From positions 1-37,462 of the forward strand of contig CALAJL010000130.1 of the NCBI GenBank assembly GCA_937922735.1: DNA of 37,462 nt. Reading direction: 5' to 3'. A program made the position numbers and the translations under genes. Source of the DNA: an uncultured Gammaproteobacteria bacterium. Its GTDB lineage: Bacteria; Pseudomonadota; Gammaproteobacteria; UBA4575. The notes under the pieces were generated by a model. That model searched no databases and had not been told where the DNA came from. It saw nothing but the letters and a program-made list of their open reading frames with translations. Shown here in pieces: positions 1 to 10,916 of the stretch; the first letter of the stretch is position 1, and each line of letters opens with the position of its first letter.

Positions 1-87
1 GAGCCATCAACCTATATGCTGTTAGGTTTAGGCATGATGACTTTGGTAGGTTTTTCAAGAAAAAAAGCTAAAGCTCGTATTTCTTAA
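1..87 (+). CDS. PEP-CTERM sorting-signal C-terminus of a truncated exported protein (5' end outside window)
   Basis: Frame 1 reads EPSTYMLLGLGMMTLVGFSRKKAKARIS-stop: PEP-like motif, hydrophobic helix, basic tail, as in PEP-CTERM anchors. Confidence 0.8.
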   Translation, partial: EPSTYMLLGLGMMTLVGFSRKKAKARIS

Positions 88-111
88 GACTTATTCAAAC
101 AAAGATTATCC

Positions 112-140
112 AAAGGCTAGCCATTCGGCTGGCCTTTTTT
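112..140 (+). terminator. Rho-independent terminator after the PEP-CTERM gene
   Basis: AAGGCTAGCC-ATTC-GGCTGGCCTTTTTT hairpin plus T-tract. Confidence 0.75.
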
Positions 141-517
141 ATGTGTATCGTATTTTTCCGCATAGGCCACTCATGTGTTCATTTGATTACGTTTAATAAG
201 AATATTGGAGATGTTAAGTGGGGTAGTCGCGTGATGGGGCGATGCAAGATCAAATTAATGTTAGTGCTGATGATGAAGTTAAGTGTGTGTGAAGAAAATT
301 AGCGGGCGCTGATAATTAAGCTACGCAAGCTTAGATATTTAGACATATTGTGAAGAGTGTGTGGCAGTCAATTCTGAGTATCGCTTGTGTTTAGTCTATC
401 AATCAGAGCACGATGAAGTTCAATAGTTAATGCAGGTTCCACGTGCTCGGCAGTAAAGATAGCTAATAGATTTAAGTGGCTTCGCTTCTAACATTTTTAA
501 TGTTATAAAGTTTTAGA

Positions 518-554
518 TAAAAAAATGGCTATGCAGTGAGACTGCATAGCCATT
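518..554 (-). terminator. Rho-independent terminator of the pnt operon (minus strand)
   Basis: Perfect inverted repeat AATGGCTATGCAGT-GAG-ACTGCATAGCCATT preceded on + by an A-tract (T-tract on minus). Confidence 0.8.
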
Positions 555-587
555 AAAATAATTTTATTTAGGTTAACGATTACATAT

Positions 588-1979
588 CTATAAGTGCTTT
601 AACACTTCATCCATTGTGTCTTTCGCATCACCAAATAACATGTCGGTGTTGTCCTTTAAGAATAAAGGATTGTCTACACCGGCATAACCTGAAGCCATAC
701 TACGTTTTAACACGATACAAGAAGCGGCTTTCCAAACTTCTAATACCGGCATGCCAGCTATCGGGCTATTAGGATCGGTTTGTGCGCTGGGGTTCACAAT
801 GTCATTCGCACCAATTACCAATGAAACATCAGTATCCGGGAAGTCATCATTGAGTTCATCCATTTCTAATACGATGTCATATGGTACTTTGGCCTCTGCC
901 AATAATACATTCATGTGACCTGGTAAGCGCCCTGCAACGGGATGTATACCAAAGCGAACATTTTTGCCTTTAGCACGCAGCTTTTTAACTATTTCGCTCA
1001 CTGTAGTTTGCGCCTGAGCAACCGCCATACCGTACCCAGGAACAATGATTACATTGCTTGCATCTTTTAATAGTCCTGCAACTTCTTCAGCAGAGGCAGA
1101 AGTAACTTCACCTTCTTCATCGCCTACCGCAGCTGCACCACCACCGGTGCCAAAGCCACCTAAAATTACACTGATGAAACTTCGGTTCATTGCGCGACAC
1201 ATGATGTAACTCAAAATTGCGCCACTGGAACCAACCAATGCGCCTACTACAATCAGAGCTGTGTTGCCTAACATGAAGCCGGTTGCTGCGGCTGCCCAGC
1301 CTGAATAACTGTTAAGCATAGAAACCACGACGGGCATGTCTGCCCCACCGATTGCCATTACCAGATGTATTCCGATAATGCCCGCAATTAAGGTCATGAT
1401 TAGCAGAGGCATCATTCCATTATGTCCACCTGCTTTAAGGAACATGTAACCAAGCACTAGACAAGCAATAATGCCGATAAGATTCAGTAAGTGTCGTCCT
1501 GGGAGTGTTAGAGGTTTGCCGCCAATAACGCCTTTCAGTTTACAAAACGCGATGATCGAACCGGTAAAGGTAATAATTCCTATAAATACACCCAAGTAAA
1601 CTTCTACATCATGTATGGCTTTTTCTGATCCTTCAAAATGGGCGGTTGGATCCATGTAACTGGAGTAACCTACCAAAACAGCCGCAAGCCCTACTAGGCT
1701 ATGAAAGCCCGCAACTAATTCAGGCATGGAAGTCATTTCAACTTTCATGGCGACGACAGTTCCGATAATTCCGCCAACAATCATAGCTGGGAAGAGGATT
1801 CCAAAATTGCTTACATTGCCGCTTAAGATGGTCGCACCCACGGCAATGATCATGCCGATAATGCCGAACAAATTTCCGCGACGCGCTGATTCTTGATTGC
1901 TTAGTCCATTCAAACTGAGAATAAAAAGAGCACCAGCAGCTAAATATGCTGCACCTAACATTTGTGGATTCATTGTCAT
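588..1979 (-). CDS. pntB: NAD(P) transhydrogenase subunit beta
   Basis: 463 aa; conserved PntB membrane segment and dIII motifs ([35 protein letters not shown]). Confidence 0.97.
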   Translation of the reverse strand: MTMNPQMLGAAYLAAGALFILSLNGLSNQESARRGNLFGIIGMIIAVGATILSGNVSNFGILFPAMIVGGIIGTVVAMKVEMTSMPELVAGFHSLVGLAAVLVGYSSYMDPTAHFEGSEKAIHDVEVYLGVFIGIITFTGSIIAFCKLKGVIGGKPLTLPGRHLLNLIGIIACLVLGYMFLKAGGHNGMMPLLIMTLIAGIIGIHLVMAIGGADMPVVVSMLNSYSGWAAAATGFMLGNTALIVVGALVGSSGAILSYIMCRAMNRSFISVILGGFGTGGGAAAVGDEEGEVTSASAEEVAGLLKDASNVIIVPGYGMAVAQAQTTVSEIVKKLRAKGKNVRFGIHPVAGRLPGHMNVLLAEAKVPYDIVLEMDELNDDFPDTDVSLVIGANDIVNPSAQTDPNSPIAGMPVLEVWKAASCIVLKRSMASGYAGVDNPLFLKDNTDMLFGDAKDTMDEVLKHL

Positions 1980-1991
1980 TTTTATTCTCTC

Positions 1992-3548
1992 CTAATCGTC
2001 TTTGCGGAACATCTGTAACATACGCTGTGTTACAGCAAAGCCGCCGCCAATATTTATCGAAGCTATGAAGACTGAGAATGTAGCCAGTGCAACAATTAAT
2101 CCAACGCTACTGCCTATTTGCAGCAATGCGCCAACAATAATTACACTACTAATTGCGTTAGTCACACTCATCAGTGGTGTGTGTAATGCAGGAGTTACAT
2201 TCCAAACTACCCAGTAACCTATAAAACAAGACAAAACAAACACAGTGAAATGTTGCATGAATTCTGCTGGTGCAGAATTGCCTATCCACCACAACAAACC
2301 TGCAGCCAAAACAAGCGCAATTGGAAAACCAAGGCCGCTTTTCTTTTTCTCTTCTTGCACTACGGGTGCTGCTGCTGCTTTTGTAGGGGCTGCAGAAACT
2401 GCAAGCGGAGGTGGTGGCCAAGTGATCTCACCTTCTTTTATAACGGTGGTGCCACGGATGACATCATCTTCCATGTTTACATTAATGTTGCCGTCTTTCT
2501 CTGGAGTAAGGACATTCATCATATGGCATAAGTTTGAGCCATATAGCTGACTGGATTGAGTCGGCAAGCGACTTGGTAAGTCCATATAACCAATGATGGT
2601 TACACCATGTTTAACTGCAATTTCACCAGGAACAGTAAGCTCACAGTTACCGCCTTGCTCTGCAGCTAAATCGACAATAACGCTGCCTTCTTTCATCATT
2701 TCAACCATGTCAGTCAAAATAAGTTTAGGTGCGGGTTTGCCTGGGATAAGCGCAGTAGTAATTATGATGTCGACTTCTTTAGCTTGCTCACGGAACAAAG
2801 CCATTTCAGCATCAATGAACTCTTTGCTCATTGTTTTGGCATAGCCACCGGCAGTGCCGCCTTCTTCGTCCTGTTCAAATTCTAGTTCTAAAAACTGTGC
2901 GCCCATACTTTCAATTTGTTCTTTTACTTCAGGGCGAGTATCAAAAGCACGAACGATTGCACCAAGACTATTTGCGGTACCTACCGCAGCAAGACCCGCA
3001 ACGCCTGCACCGATGACCATCACTTTCGCTGGTGGAACTTTACCAGCTGCGGTTACTTGACCAGTGAAGAATCTTCCAAAATGATTTGCAGCTTCCACTA
3101 CGGCACGGTAGCCGGCAATATTGGCCATTGAGGAAAGGGCATCAAATTTTTGTGCTCGAGATATGCGAGGCACAGAATCCATCGCTAAAATGGTGGCTTT
3201 TCGGCTTTTAAGCTTTTCTAGTAAATCAGCATTTTGTGCGGGCCATATAAAACTAATAAGATTGCCACCTTCGCGGAGTAAGTCAGCTTCATGCATTCCT
3301 AATGCGTTGTTTTGTTCTGGAGCGCGGACTTTTAAGACAATATCTGATTCTGACCAAAGTTGTTTGGTATCTGAGATAACTTCAACACCGGCATCTTTAT
3401 AGGCTTGGTCTGTAAAGTTTGCGCTCGCTCCTGCACCGGCTTCGATTGCACACTCATAACCAAGTTTTTGTAGGCGCATGGCCGTGTCGGGCGTCATCGC
3501 AACGCGACATTCATTCTCATGAATTTCGTTTGGTACACCAATTTTCAT
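1992..3548 (-). CDS. pntA: NAD(P) transhydrogenase subunit alpha
   Basis: [20 protein letters not shown] and [22 protein letters not shown] motifs plus C-terminal TM region. Start moved from 3566 to the ATG at 3548, because GGAGGAAC in the longer ORF looks like the Shine-Dalgarno. Confidence 0.95.
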   Translation of the reverse strand: MKIGVPNEIHENECRVAMTPDTAMRLQKLGYECAIEAGAGASANFTDQAYKDAGVEVISDTKQLWSESDIVLKVRAPEQNNALGMHEADLLREGGNLISFIWPAQNADLLEKLKSRKATILAMDSVPRISRAQKFDALSSMANIAGYRAVVEAANHFGRFFTGQVTAAGKVPPAKVMVIGAGVAGLAAVGTANSLGAIVRAFDTRPEVKEQIESMGAQFLELEFEQDEEGGTAGGYAKTMSKEFIDAEMALFREQAKEVDIIITTALIPGKPAPKLILTDMVEMMKEGSVIVDLAAEQGGNCELTVPGEIAVKHGVTIIGYMDLPSRLPTQSSQLYGSNLCHMMNVLTPEKDGNINVNMEDDVIRGTTVIKEGEITWPPPPLAVSAAPTKAAAAPVVQEEKKKSGLGFPIALVLAAGLLWWIGNSAPAEFMQHFTVFVLSCFIGYWVVWNVTPALHTPLMSVTNAISSVIIVGALLQIGSSVGLIVALATFSVFIASINIGGGFAVTQRMLQMFRKDD

Positions 3549-4270
3549 AGCTGATAGTTCCTCCATTGATGTGCTTAATAAAAGTTATACAATTTAATTT
3601 CTCAGCATCTTTGTAAAAACAAGTGTGAACCCTGACTAATGTCGGGCTATGAGATTGTAAATATCGGGAAGCTTTGAAAGTGATTGCAGTTCTAGATTAA
3701 GATTTTTAATTATTTTTTATTATAGAGGTCATAATATATAACTAAAGTGTTATTAGCTATAACAAGTACTCACACTTATTAGAATATTTTTCATCTAATC
3801 AGGATAGATAATGGCTAAATTGGCTATTATTTGAGCGTTTTTGTGAGTGACATTTATACCTGTATTTTCGCTATTTCTGAAGCGTGTTTTTCCCATCACG
3901 CCAGCACCATAGCGTAGGTGTCGTGTTCACATGGATTACAGCCTTATTTAACGTTTTCATATAACCCTCAGGTAAAGTGGGTTTGGAAGTGACTTCATAA
4001 CAATTTTTTCTGCAGCCGAATCATTGATTATATCGATACAACAAAATTCAAAGAATTAAATCATTAGTTATATTAGGGTATTTATGGTGTTCACTATAGT
4101 TTGCTATAAATTTTCGTATAAGCAATATGAGTGTGCACAATAAAAGCTCTGATTGCATAAATAACATGTAAATTTGTGCGGCTAAAGGGAGTATTTTTTG
4201 GCAAAATACCTAGTAGCTACATTTAGTTAGTAGTAACTTTTAAGCTCATTTAACCAAGGCTAAAAATCCC

Positions 4271-5995
4271 ATGTATTTAGAATTCTTTGGAATTTCTGAT
4301 AAGCCATTTCAAATTACACCAGATACGCGTTTTTTATATCTTACACCGCGTCACCGAGATGGCCTTGCGCACCTTTTATATGGTGCAGACGAGGCTGGCG
4401 GATTTATCCTTCTTACTGGTGAAGTGGGTACAGGTAAGACTATGCTTTGTCGCAGCGTGCTCGAGCAAATGCCAGAACACGTGAATGTAGCGTTAATCTT
4501 GAATCCTCGTCAAAGCTCAAAAGAATTAATTGCTTCCATTTGTGATGAGTTGAATATTCCTTATCGTAGGTCTACGACCAGCCTTAAATATTTGGTCGAT
4601 CGCTTAAATCTATATCTTTTAAAACAACATGCTCAAGGTAAACGTACCGTATTAGTGATTGATGAGGCGCAGAATTTGCGTGCTGAAGTATTAGAACAAA
4701 TTCGATTGTTAACCAATCTAGAAGTAGCAACACAAAAACTTTTACAAATTATCTTAATTGGACAGCCAGAATTACAAGCCATATTAGCTAGACCAGAGTT
4801 GCGTCAGCTTACTCAAAGAATTACTGCACGTTTTCATTTAACACCGCTATCCAAAGAAGAGACTGCTGCCTATATCCGTCATCGACTACAAATTGTTGGC
4901 TTTAGAGGAGAGTTATTTTCTAGTGGTGCAGTAAGCATGGTGCATCAACTTTCGGGAGGTGTTCCGCGGTTAGTGAATAACATTTGTGAGCGTTCCATGA
5001 TGGGGGCGTATGGCGAAAACGTTCATCGTATCGATAGAAAATTAGTTCGCAAAGCTGCTGGAGAAGTTTTGCAACCTGCTGAACGATTTCAACCTATGCA
5101 ATGGGTGGCTGGTGGTGCTATTGCGGCGGGCACAGCTGCTTTGCTGCTTTCTATATGGGGGCTCATGCCTAGCGCATCACAACAAAGTTATGCAAATACG
5201 GATGTGACTCAAACAGAGACTTTGGCGTCTCAAGCGGTTGTCGAGAACCAATCTATTCCTCTAGTCAATGAAGAAGTTGAAAAAGTTGTTGTTGCTAAAA
5301 TCTCGCCAGAGAAAGAATTGCCAGCACATAAACCGGCACTCGTACAAGAGCAAAGTAGTAAAAGTTTTTTAAATTTAATTAATGATTCGAGTTTACGGGC
5401 AGATAATAATAAAGCCTTCACAACGTTGTTTAGTTTTTGGGGTCATGCATATCCTAAACTAAAAGGAGAAACAGCATGTGAGCGTGCAGTGGCTGCTGAG
5501 TTGCGTTGCATTTTTGGCAAAGCGGGTTGGGAAGAACTACGTCGACATAATAGGCCGGCAGTGTTGGAGATAATTAATACTAGCGGAAAAAGAATCCAGG
5601 CCGTAGTGCTTACGATGCAGGGCAACCAAGTGAATTTAAATATAGGTGGAAAAATTGTCACTACCGCTACTGAAAATATCGAGCCATATTGGTATGGTAA
5701 TTATTTGTTACTCTGGCGACCGCCGCCAGCAGGATCAAACATCTTAAAAGAAGGTGTTATAGGTAAAGATGTTGGATGGTTGCGCGATCAACTAGATCGT
5801 ATCGAAGGAAAACCGATCTCTTCAGAGGCAAAGAAAAAATTATCTTTTGATCAAACTTTGAAATGGCGGTTAATGGAATTTCAACGCATACGCGGATTGG
5901 ATGTTGATGGTGTGGCAGGACGAGAAACCATGATTGAAATTAATTCCGCAGTGAATGATCTTTCAACGCCCTTATTACGGCGTCAATCTAGTTAA
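4271..5995 (+). CDS. gspA: ExeA/GspA-type AAA ATPase with C-terminal peptidoglycan-binding domain
   Basis: MYLEFFGISDKPFQITPD, Walker A GEVGTGKT, Walker B VLVIDEAQ; TM segment; C-terminal PG_binding_1-like region (LMEFQRIRGLDVDGVAGRETM). Confidence 0.88.
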   Translation: MYLEFFGISDKPFQITPDTRFLYLTPRHRDGLAHLLYGADEAGGFILLTGEVGTGKTMLCRSVLEQMPEHVNVALILNPRQSSKELIASICDELNIPYRRSTTSLKYLVDRLNLYLLKQHAQGKRTVLVIDEAQNLRAEVLEQIRLLTNLEVATQKLLQIILIGQPELQAILARPELRQLTQRITARFHLTPLSKEETAAYIRHRLQIVGFRGELFSSGAVSMVHQLSGGVPRLVNNICERSMMGAYGENVHRIDRKLVRKAAGEVLQPAERFQPMQWVAGGAIAAGTAALLLSIWGLMPSASQQSYANTDVTQTETLASQAVVENQSIPLVNEEVEKVVVAKISPEKELPAHKPALVQEQSSKSFLNLINDSSLRADNNKAFTTLFSFWGHAYPKLKGETACERAVAAELRCIFGKAGWEELRRHNRPAVLEIINTSGKRIQAVVLTMQGNQVNLNIGGKIVTTATENIEPYWYGNYLLLWRPPPAGSNILKEGVIGKDVGWLRDQLDRIEGKPISSEAKKKLSFDQTLKWRLMEFQRIRGLDVDGVAGRETMIEINSAVNDLSTPLLRRQSS

Positions 5996-6013
5996 AGCAA
6001 AAGGTTAATATTC

Positions 6014-6850
6014 ATGTCGATGATACTTGATGCTTTGACGCGCGCAGAGCACGAACGCCAGCTTGAAAAGCAGCCAGATTTAAAATTTGTAACGCCAGTA
6101 AAGCCACAGAAAAATAATCCAAATAAGACCTGGATTTGGCTTGGGCTTGCAGTGCTTGCGAATGCGATAATATTGTCTATTGTGGTGTATGCATTATCGG
6201 ACAATTTAGAAAATGAAGTACCGCTAGAAGACTCTTCTTCTGTGCAACAACAACCCACTATTATTACACCATTATCACAAGCAGATAGTAATCAGCCACT
6301 TGATGAAAAATCGTTATTGCAGGAAACCGATCAAATGCCGAGTAACGGGCTACAAAATACTCAAAATACACTGCCAATAACTGAGACAAGACCTTTAGCA
6401 ATGGAAGCAAATAGTGTGCAGTTGCCAGAAGTTGATAGGCCTTTACTTTATGAATCCAAACAACCCAACTTGAAGCCAAAAGTGGCTGTGATTGCGCCCC
6501 CTGCGAAAGCATCCACTGCTGTTAAAGGTAACGTATCATTCTCATCAACAGAATTGAGTGCGGATGATGCTATACCTGTAACTAATAAACCAAAACTACT
6601 GATTGAAGGAGTAAGTGATATTCAAAGCGTAAGAGACTTGCCAGAGAGTTCTCGTGCTAATTTGAATCAGTATGAAGTAAATGTGCATGTGTTTGATGAT
6701 GACCCTATACGTCGCTTTGTGTTAATCAATATGGATAAATATAAAGAGGGAGACAGAATTGCTAATAATGGTCCTCTAGTAGAAGAAATTACATCTAAAG
6801 GCGTAGTAATTGATTATGGTAGTGGGCGAGCACTGTTGCCTGCCAAATAA
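6014..6850 (+). CDS. gspB: GspB/ExeB-type general secretion pathway protein
   Basis: MSMILDALTRAEHERQ N-terminus, single TM, C-terminal GspB-like domain; directly downstream of gspA. Confidence 0.85.
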   Translation: MSMILDALTRAEHERQLEKQPDLKFVTPVKPQKNNPNKTWIWLGLAVLANAIILSIVVYALSDNLENEVPLEDSSSVQQQPTIITPLSQADSNQPLDEKSLLQETDQMPSNGLQNTQNTLPITETRPLAMEANSVQLPEVDRPLLYESKQPNLKPKVAVIAPPAKASTAVKGNVSFSSTELSADDAIPVTNKPKLLIEGVSDIQSVRDLPESSRANLNQYEVNVHVFDDDPIRRFVLINMDKYKEGDRIANNGPLVEEITSKGVVIDYGSGRALLPAK

Positions 6851-6899
6851 ATTAAAATATTGTTAGTCTGCAATTTCATTTGATAGGCTACATGTATAT

Positions 6900-8429
6900 A
6901 TGGAAGTCCCTTCTCCAATCTCCAGTCCTGGTGAATTATCATCCGACCCATCTTCAGTCATTGCTGCGGTAGATCTAGGTTCAAACAGTTTTCATATGGT
7001 GGTTGCACAGGATCAGCATGGGCAACTTAAGGTTATCGATCGTATAAGAGAAATGGTGCGCTTGGGTGCTGGTCTAAATGCCTCTGGAAAATTATCAAAA
7101 GAATCAAAAGAAAGAGCAATAGAATGTTTGCAACGATTTGGCCAACGTTTGCAAGAAATGCATGCAGATTCGGTGAGAGTGGTAGGTACGAATACACTCC
7201 GGGTCGCAAAGAATAGCGCTGAATTCATCCAACGAGCCGAAGAAGCGCTTGGGCATCCGATACAAATTATCTCCGGTGTAGAAGAGGCTCGACTGATCTA
7301 TCAAGGAACTATTCACTCAATTACTGGGCCAGAAGGCAAGTGGTTAGTAGTAGATATAGGCGGTGGAAGCACAGAGATAATCATTGGTAAAAAAGGAATT
7401 CCGCTGTTGATGGAAAGTGTGCAAATGGGTTGTGTTGTATTAAGTGAAAAATATTTTTCAAATGGTGAGCTGGATAAAAAGAAATTCAAAAAAGCATTAG
7501 TTGAAGCTAAGTTACAATTGCAGCCAATTGTTTCTAAAGTTAAAGAACTTGGTTGGAAACATATCGTTGGAACGGCAGGTACTATTCGCACTATCTCAGA
7601 GTTAATGCGTGAGTTTGAGCTTTGCGAGCGAGGTATCACCTACAAAGGTGTCAATGCACTTATTGCTAAAATGCAAGAAGCAGGACATATCGATAAGGTT
7701 AATTTTGAGACTTTATCAAAAGAACGTAAGCCTGTATTTGCTGGTGGCTTAGTAGTCTTAAAAGCTATTTTTGAAGAGTTAGACTTTAAAGAGATGATGA
7801 TATCGGATGGTGGTTTACGAGAAGGTTTACTATTTGATCTTGCAGGAAGAATTCATCATCAAGACACACGTGATCGCACCGTATATTCACTCATGCGACG
7901 TTATCATGTGGATTTTGATCATGCTGCTAATATCAAGTCAACAGCACTTCACTTGCTAGATAAGCTCTCAAAAATTTATAAGATTGATGATTCTATTGCG
8001 TACCAGTTTTTAATATGGGCGGCTGATTTGCATGAGATTGGTCTGGATATTTCACATTCTAAGTACCATCGTCATGGTGCATATCTTTTAGAGAATAGTG
8101 ATTTAATGGGTTTCTCATGGAATGAGCAACACTTGCTTGCATGCCTAGTTGGAAGTCATCGGCGTAAAATTAATATGGAGTCTGTTGCCTTGCTGCCAGT
8201 GCGGTGGCAAGAGCAAGCTATGTATATGATAGTGTTGCTACGTATTGCTATATTAATAAATCGAGATCGTGTGCCCAAACAGTTACCAGATATCAAAATT
8301 GAAGATAACGATGGCACATTAATAATTAAGTTTGAAGAAAAGTGGCTGGAAGAACACCCTCTTACTGGGGCAGAGCTTGAACAGGAACGAAGTTATCTTA
8401 AAGCGCTAAAGATAATGGTGCAAATTTAA
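6900..8429 (+). CDS. ppx: Exopolyphosphatase / guanosine pentaphosphate phosphohydrolase
   Basis: AAVDLGSNSFHMVVA, VVDIGGGSTEIIIG, GTAGTIRTISEL; C-terminal HD-like region. Confidence 0.92.
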   Translation: MEVPSPISSPGELSSDPSSVIAAVDLGSNSFHMVVAQDQHGQLKVIDRIREMVRLGAGLNASGKLSKESKERAIECLQRFGQRLQEMHADSVRVVGTNTLRVAKNSAEFIQRAEEALGHPIQIISGVEEARLIYQGTIHSITGPEGKWLVVDIGGGSTEIIIGKKGIPLLMESVQMGCVVLSEKYFSNGELDKKKFKKALVEAKLQLQPIVSKVKELGWKHIVGTAGTIRTISELMREFELCERGITYKGVNALIAKMQEAGHIDKVNFETLSKERKPVFAGGLVVLKAIFEELDFKEMMISDGGLREGLLFDLAGRIHHQDTRDRTVYSLMRRYHVDFDHAANIKSTALHLLDKLSKIYKIDDSIAYQFLIWAADLHEIGLDISHSKYHRHGAYLLENSDLMGFSWNEQHLLACLVGSHRRKINMESVALLPVRWQEQAMYMIVLLRIAILINRDRVPKQLPDIKIEDNDGTLIIKFEEKWLEEHPLTGAELEQERSYLKALKIMVQI

Positions 8430-8456
8430 ATAATACAGATTTTATTATAACTGTAA

Positions 8457-10535
8457 TTAAATCTTAATACGCGCATGTTCATTTAATAAAGTTTGCTGCG
8501 CACTAATTGCATTTTTTCCGAAAGATGCAGGTGCGGAATAATTGCCATCAGCCTGTAACAGCCAAGCTTGTCGATTATCTTTTAGATAAGTTTCTAGCTC
8601 ACTGATAATGCGTTTGCGAATGACGAAATCCTTAATTGGCCAGCTTATTTCGACACGCCTAAAAAAGTTTCTGTCCATCCAGTCTGCACTGGAACAATAG
8701 ACTTTAGGGTCGCCATTATTATGAAAATAACTCACACGAGTATGTTCAAGAAACCTTCCAACGATTGAGCGGACCTCTATGTTTTCTGAAATACCGGGTA
8801 ATCCGGGTCGTAAGCAACAAATGCCACGTATGATGAGTTGTATTTTTACACCTTCAGCAGATGCGCGATATAGTGCTTCAATAATTTGAGGTTCGACAAG
8901 AGCGTTTACTTTTACAATGATGCGTGCTTCATGCCCTTGGCGTGCAAAATCAGTTTCTTTTTCAATTAGCTTTATTAATGTTTTGTATAAAGTAAACGGT
9001 GCTTGAATGATATTTTTTAACACAGGTACTTTAGTGAAACTGGTGAGCGCCATGAATAATTCATGGGCATCAGAGGTGAGGTCTACATCAGATGTGAACA
9101 TGCCATAGTCTGTATACAGTCGTGCAGTTTTTTCATGATAATTTCCCGTGCCAAAGTGGGCGTAGCGCTGCAAATGATTTTCTTCGCGCCGTACTACTAA
9201 AATCATTTTCCCATGTGTTTTTTTACCTACAATTCCATAAACAACATGTGCTCCAGCTTTTTGTAAGCGGTTCGCGAGTAAAATATTTTCTGCTTCATCA
9301 AAACGTGCCATCAATTCAATCACAACGGTTACTTCTTTTCCGGCTCTTGCAGCTTCAACCAAGTTATCAACTATTGGAGAATTTGCTCCAGTCCGGTAAA
9401 GGGTTTGCTTAATAGCTAACACTTTTGGGTCTTTAGCTGCTTGGCGAACAAAATTTATAACAGGTGCAAATGATTGGTACGGATGATGTAGTAAAATGTC
9501 ATTTTGACGGATCAGGCTAAAGATATTTTTACCACGACTTAAGCGATCTGATGTTCCTGCATTAAAAGGTGGATACTTGAGGTCAGCGCGGTCAACAAGG
9601 TCATATGTTTGACTAAGACGGTTCAAATTTACTGGCCCATTTACTTTATAAAGATCGACTTCAGATAGTCCAAACTGTTCTAGTAAATAGGTAATCAATT
9701 CATTAGGACAATTATCTGCAACTTCAAGTCGTACGGAGTCTCCATAACGACGTGATGCAAGCTCACCTTCAAGTGCGCGCATTAAGTCATCAATTTCTTC
9801 GTCATCTAAAAATAAATCACTATTGCGAGTCACTCTGAATTGATAGCAGCCTAAAACCTTTAAGCCTTCAAATAGTTCATTAACAAAAGCATGCATTACT
9901 GAGGATAAAAACACATAGCTATCGCCCTGTTGTTGGCTTAGTTCATCAGGAAGATGTATCAACCTGGTCAATGAACGAGGTGCTTGCACAACTGCAAATT
10001 CACCTTCACGACCAAACGCATCCGCGCCATCAAGTTGCACAATAAAATTAAGCGACTTATTGATGATGCGTGGGAAAGGATGTGCAGGATCCAAGCCTAA
10101 GGGGCTAAGTACTGGTTCTACCTCATCTTGAAAATACCGACGTAACCAAGCACTTTGCTCATGTGTCCATTGTTCGCGCGCAATGAAGTGAATATTTTGT
10201 TCTTCTAGCTCCGGTAAAATTTCTTCATTAAATACACGATATTGTTCTTTAACGAGCGTAGAGGCATCATGATGGATCTGGTTGAGTATATCTTTTGGCT
10301 TGGTTTGATCAGCAGTAATGTTAGCGATATTTAGCTCTATGTGTTGCTTAACACCGCCCACGCGAATTTCAAAAAACTCATCCAAGTTAGTACATGAAAT
10401 ACAAAGAAATTTAAGCCGTTCTAGAAGAGGGGTAGAGGGGTCACGCGCTTGTTGAAGGACGCGCGAGTTGAACTTAAGTAAGCTCAATTCTCGGTTTATA
10501 TAGTTATCCGCTAGACTGAAATTATGCTCATCCAT
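8457..10535 (-). CDS. ppk1: Polyphosphate kinase 1
   Basis: 692 aa; INRELSLLKFNSRVL, AIKQTLYRTGANSPIV, HFGTGNYHEKTARLYTDYG, SADWMDRNFFRRVEISWPI. Confidence 0.97.
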   Translation of the reverse strand: MDEHNFSLADNYINRELSLLKFNSRVLQQARDPSTPLLERLKFLCISCTNLDEFFEIRVGGVKQHIELNIANITADQTKPKDILNQIHHDASTLVKEQYRVFNEEILPELEEQNIHFIAREQWTHEQSAWLRRYFQDEVEPVLSPLGLDPAHPFPRIINKSLNFIVQLDGADAFGREGEFAVVQAPRSLTRLIHLPDELSQQQGDSYVFLSSVMHAFVNELFEGLKVLGCYQFRVTRNSDLFLDDEEIDDLMRALEGELASRRYGDSVRLEVADNCPNELITYLLEQFGLSEVDLYKVNGPVNLNRLSQTYDLVDRADLKYPPFNAGTSDRLSRGKNIFSLIRQNDILLHHPYQSFAPVINFVRQAAKDPKVLAIKQTLYRTGANSPIVDNLVEAARAGKEVTVVIELMARFDEAENILLANRLQKAGAHVVYGIVGKKTHGKMILVVRREENHLQRYAHFGTGNYHEKTARLYTDYGMFTSDVDLTSDAHELFMALTSFTKVPVLKNIIQAPFTLYKTLIKLIEKETDFARQGHEARIIVKVNALVEPQIIEALYRASAEGVKIQLIIRGICCLRPGLPGISENIEVRSIVGRFLEHTRVSYFHNNGDPKVYCSSADWMDRNFFRRVEISWPIKDFVIRKRIISELETYLKDNRQAWLLQADGNYSAPASFGKNAISAQQTLLNEHARIKI

Positions 10536-10620
10536 TTTTAATATTTATGTGCGCTATAGGTACTATTATTATATTTGAAACGGCTGGCGATAAGTATTGC
10601 CCTTAGTCAGTTGATAATGG

Positions 10621-10752
10621 TTATTGATGATATTTATATCGTATAAATCCTTTAAAAATCACTACGTACCATATTATTGCAAACAGTACTAAGCATAGAA
10701 ATACTGCAGCAGAGCCTATGTCTTTAGCTCGTTTCGATAAGCTATATCCAGT
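10621..10752 (-). pseudogene. dgkA: Truncated C-terminal remnant of diacylglycerol kinase DgkA
   Basis: Minus-strand frame reads TGYSLSKRAKDIGSAAVFLCLVLFAIIWYVVIFKGFIRYKYHQ-stop, matching the DgkA C-terminal pattern (ELSGRAKDMGSAAV + hydrophobic helix). An in-frame TGA lies at 10753-10755 and no DgkA N-terminus is visible. Confidence 0.75.
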
Positions 10753-10840
10753 TCAGTTCTGCCTTAGAATAAAAACACATTATAAATCCGCTTATATCTA
10801 GCATTAATTATAAATGACATTATTTGGTATTTAACAATTG

Positions 10841-10857
10841 TGTAATGTTTCTGTAAT
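10841..10857 (+). promoter_or_regulatory. Putative Pho box upstream of the DUF3859-like gene
   Basis: TGTAATgtttcTGTAAT: two identical hexamers with an 11 bp period, weaker TTTAAC one period upstream at 10830. Confidence 0.6.
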
Positions 10858-10916
10858 AAAATAGTACCGATGCAGGAAAGAAAAATATGATCATATATTT
10901 ATACTTAAAAGAAGAG

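Noticed and set aside
2158-3402. Multiple ORFs of 60-101 aa on the plus strand opposite pntA (and one on the minus strand in another frame)
   Set aside because: They are fully antisense or out of frame to a well-conserved gene, with no recognisable domains; typical shadow ORFs
4191-4209. GTATTTT-ttggc-AAAATAC inverted repeat upstream of gspA
   Set aside because: Short AT-rich stem without other support; likely chance in an AT-rich spacer
9122-9412. 96 aa plus-strand ORF inside ppk1
   Set aside because: Opposite to conserved ppk1 coding sequence, no independent support
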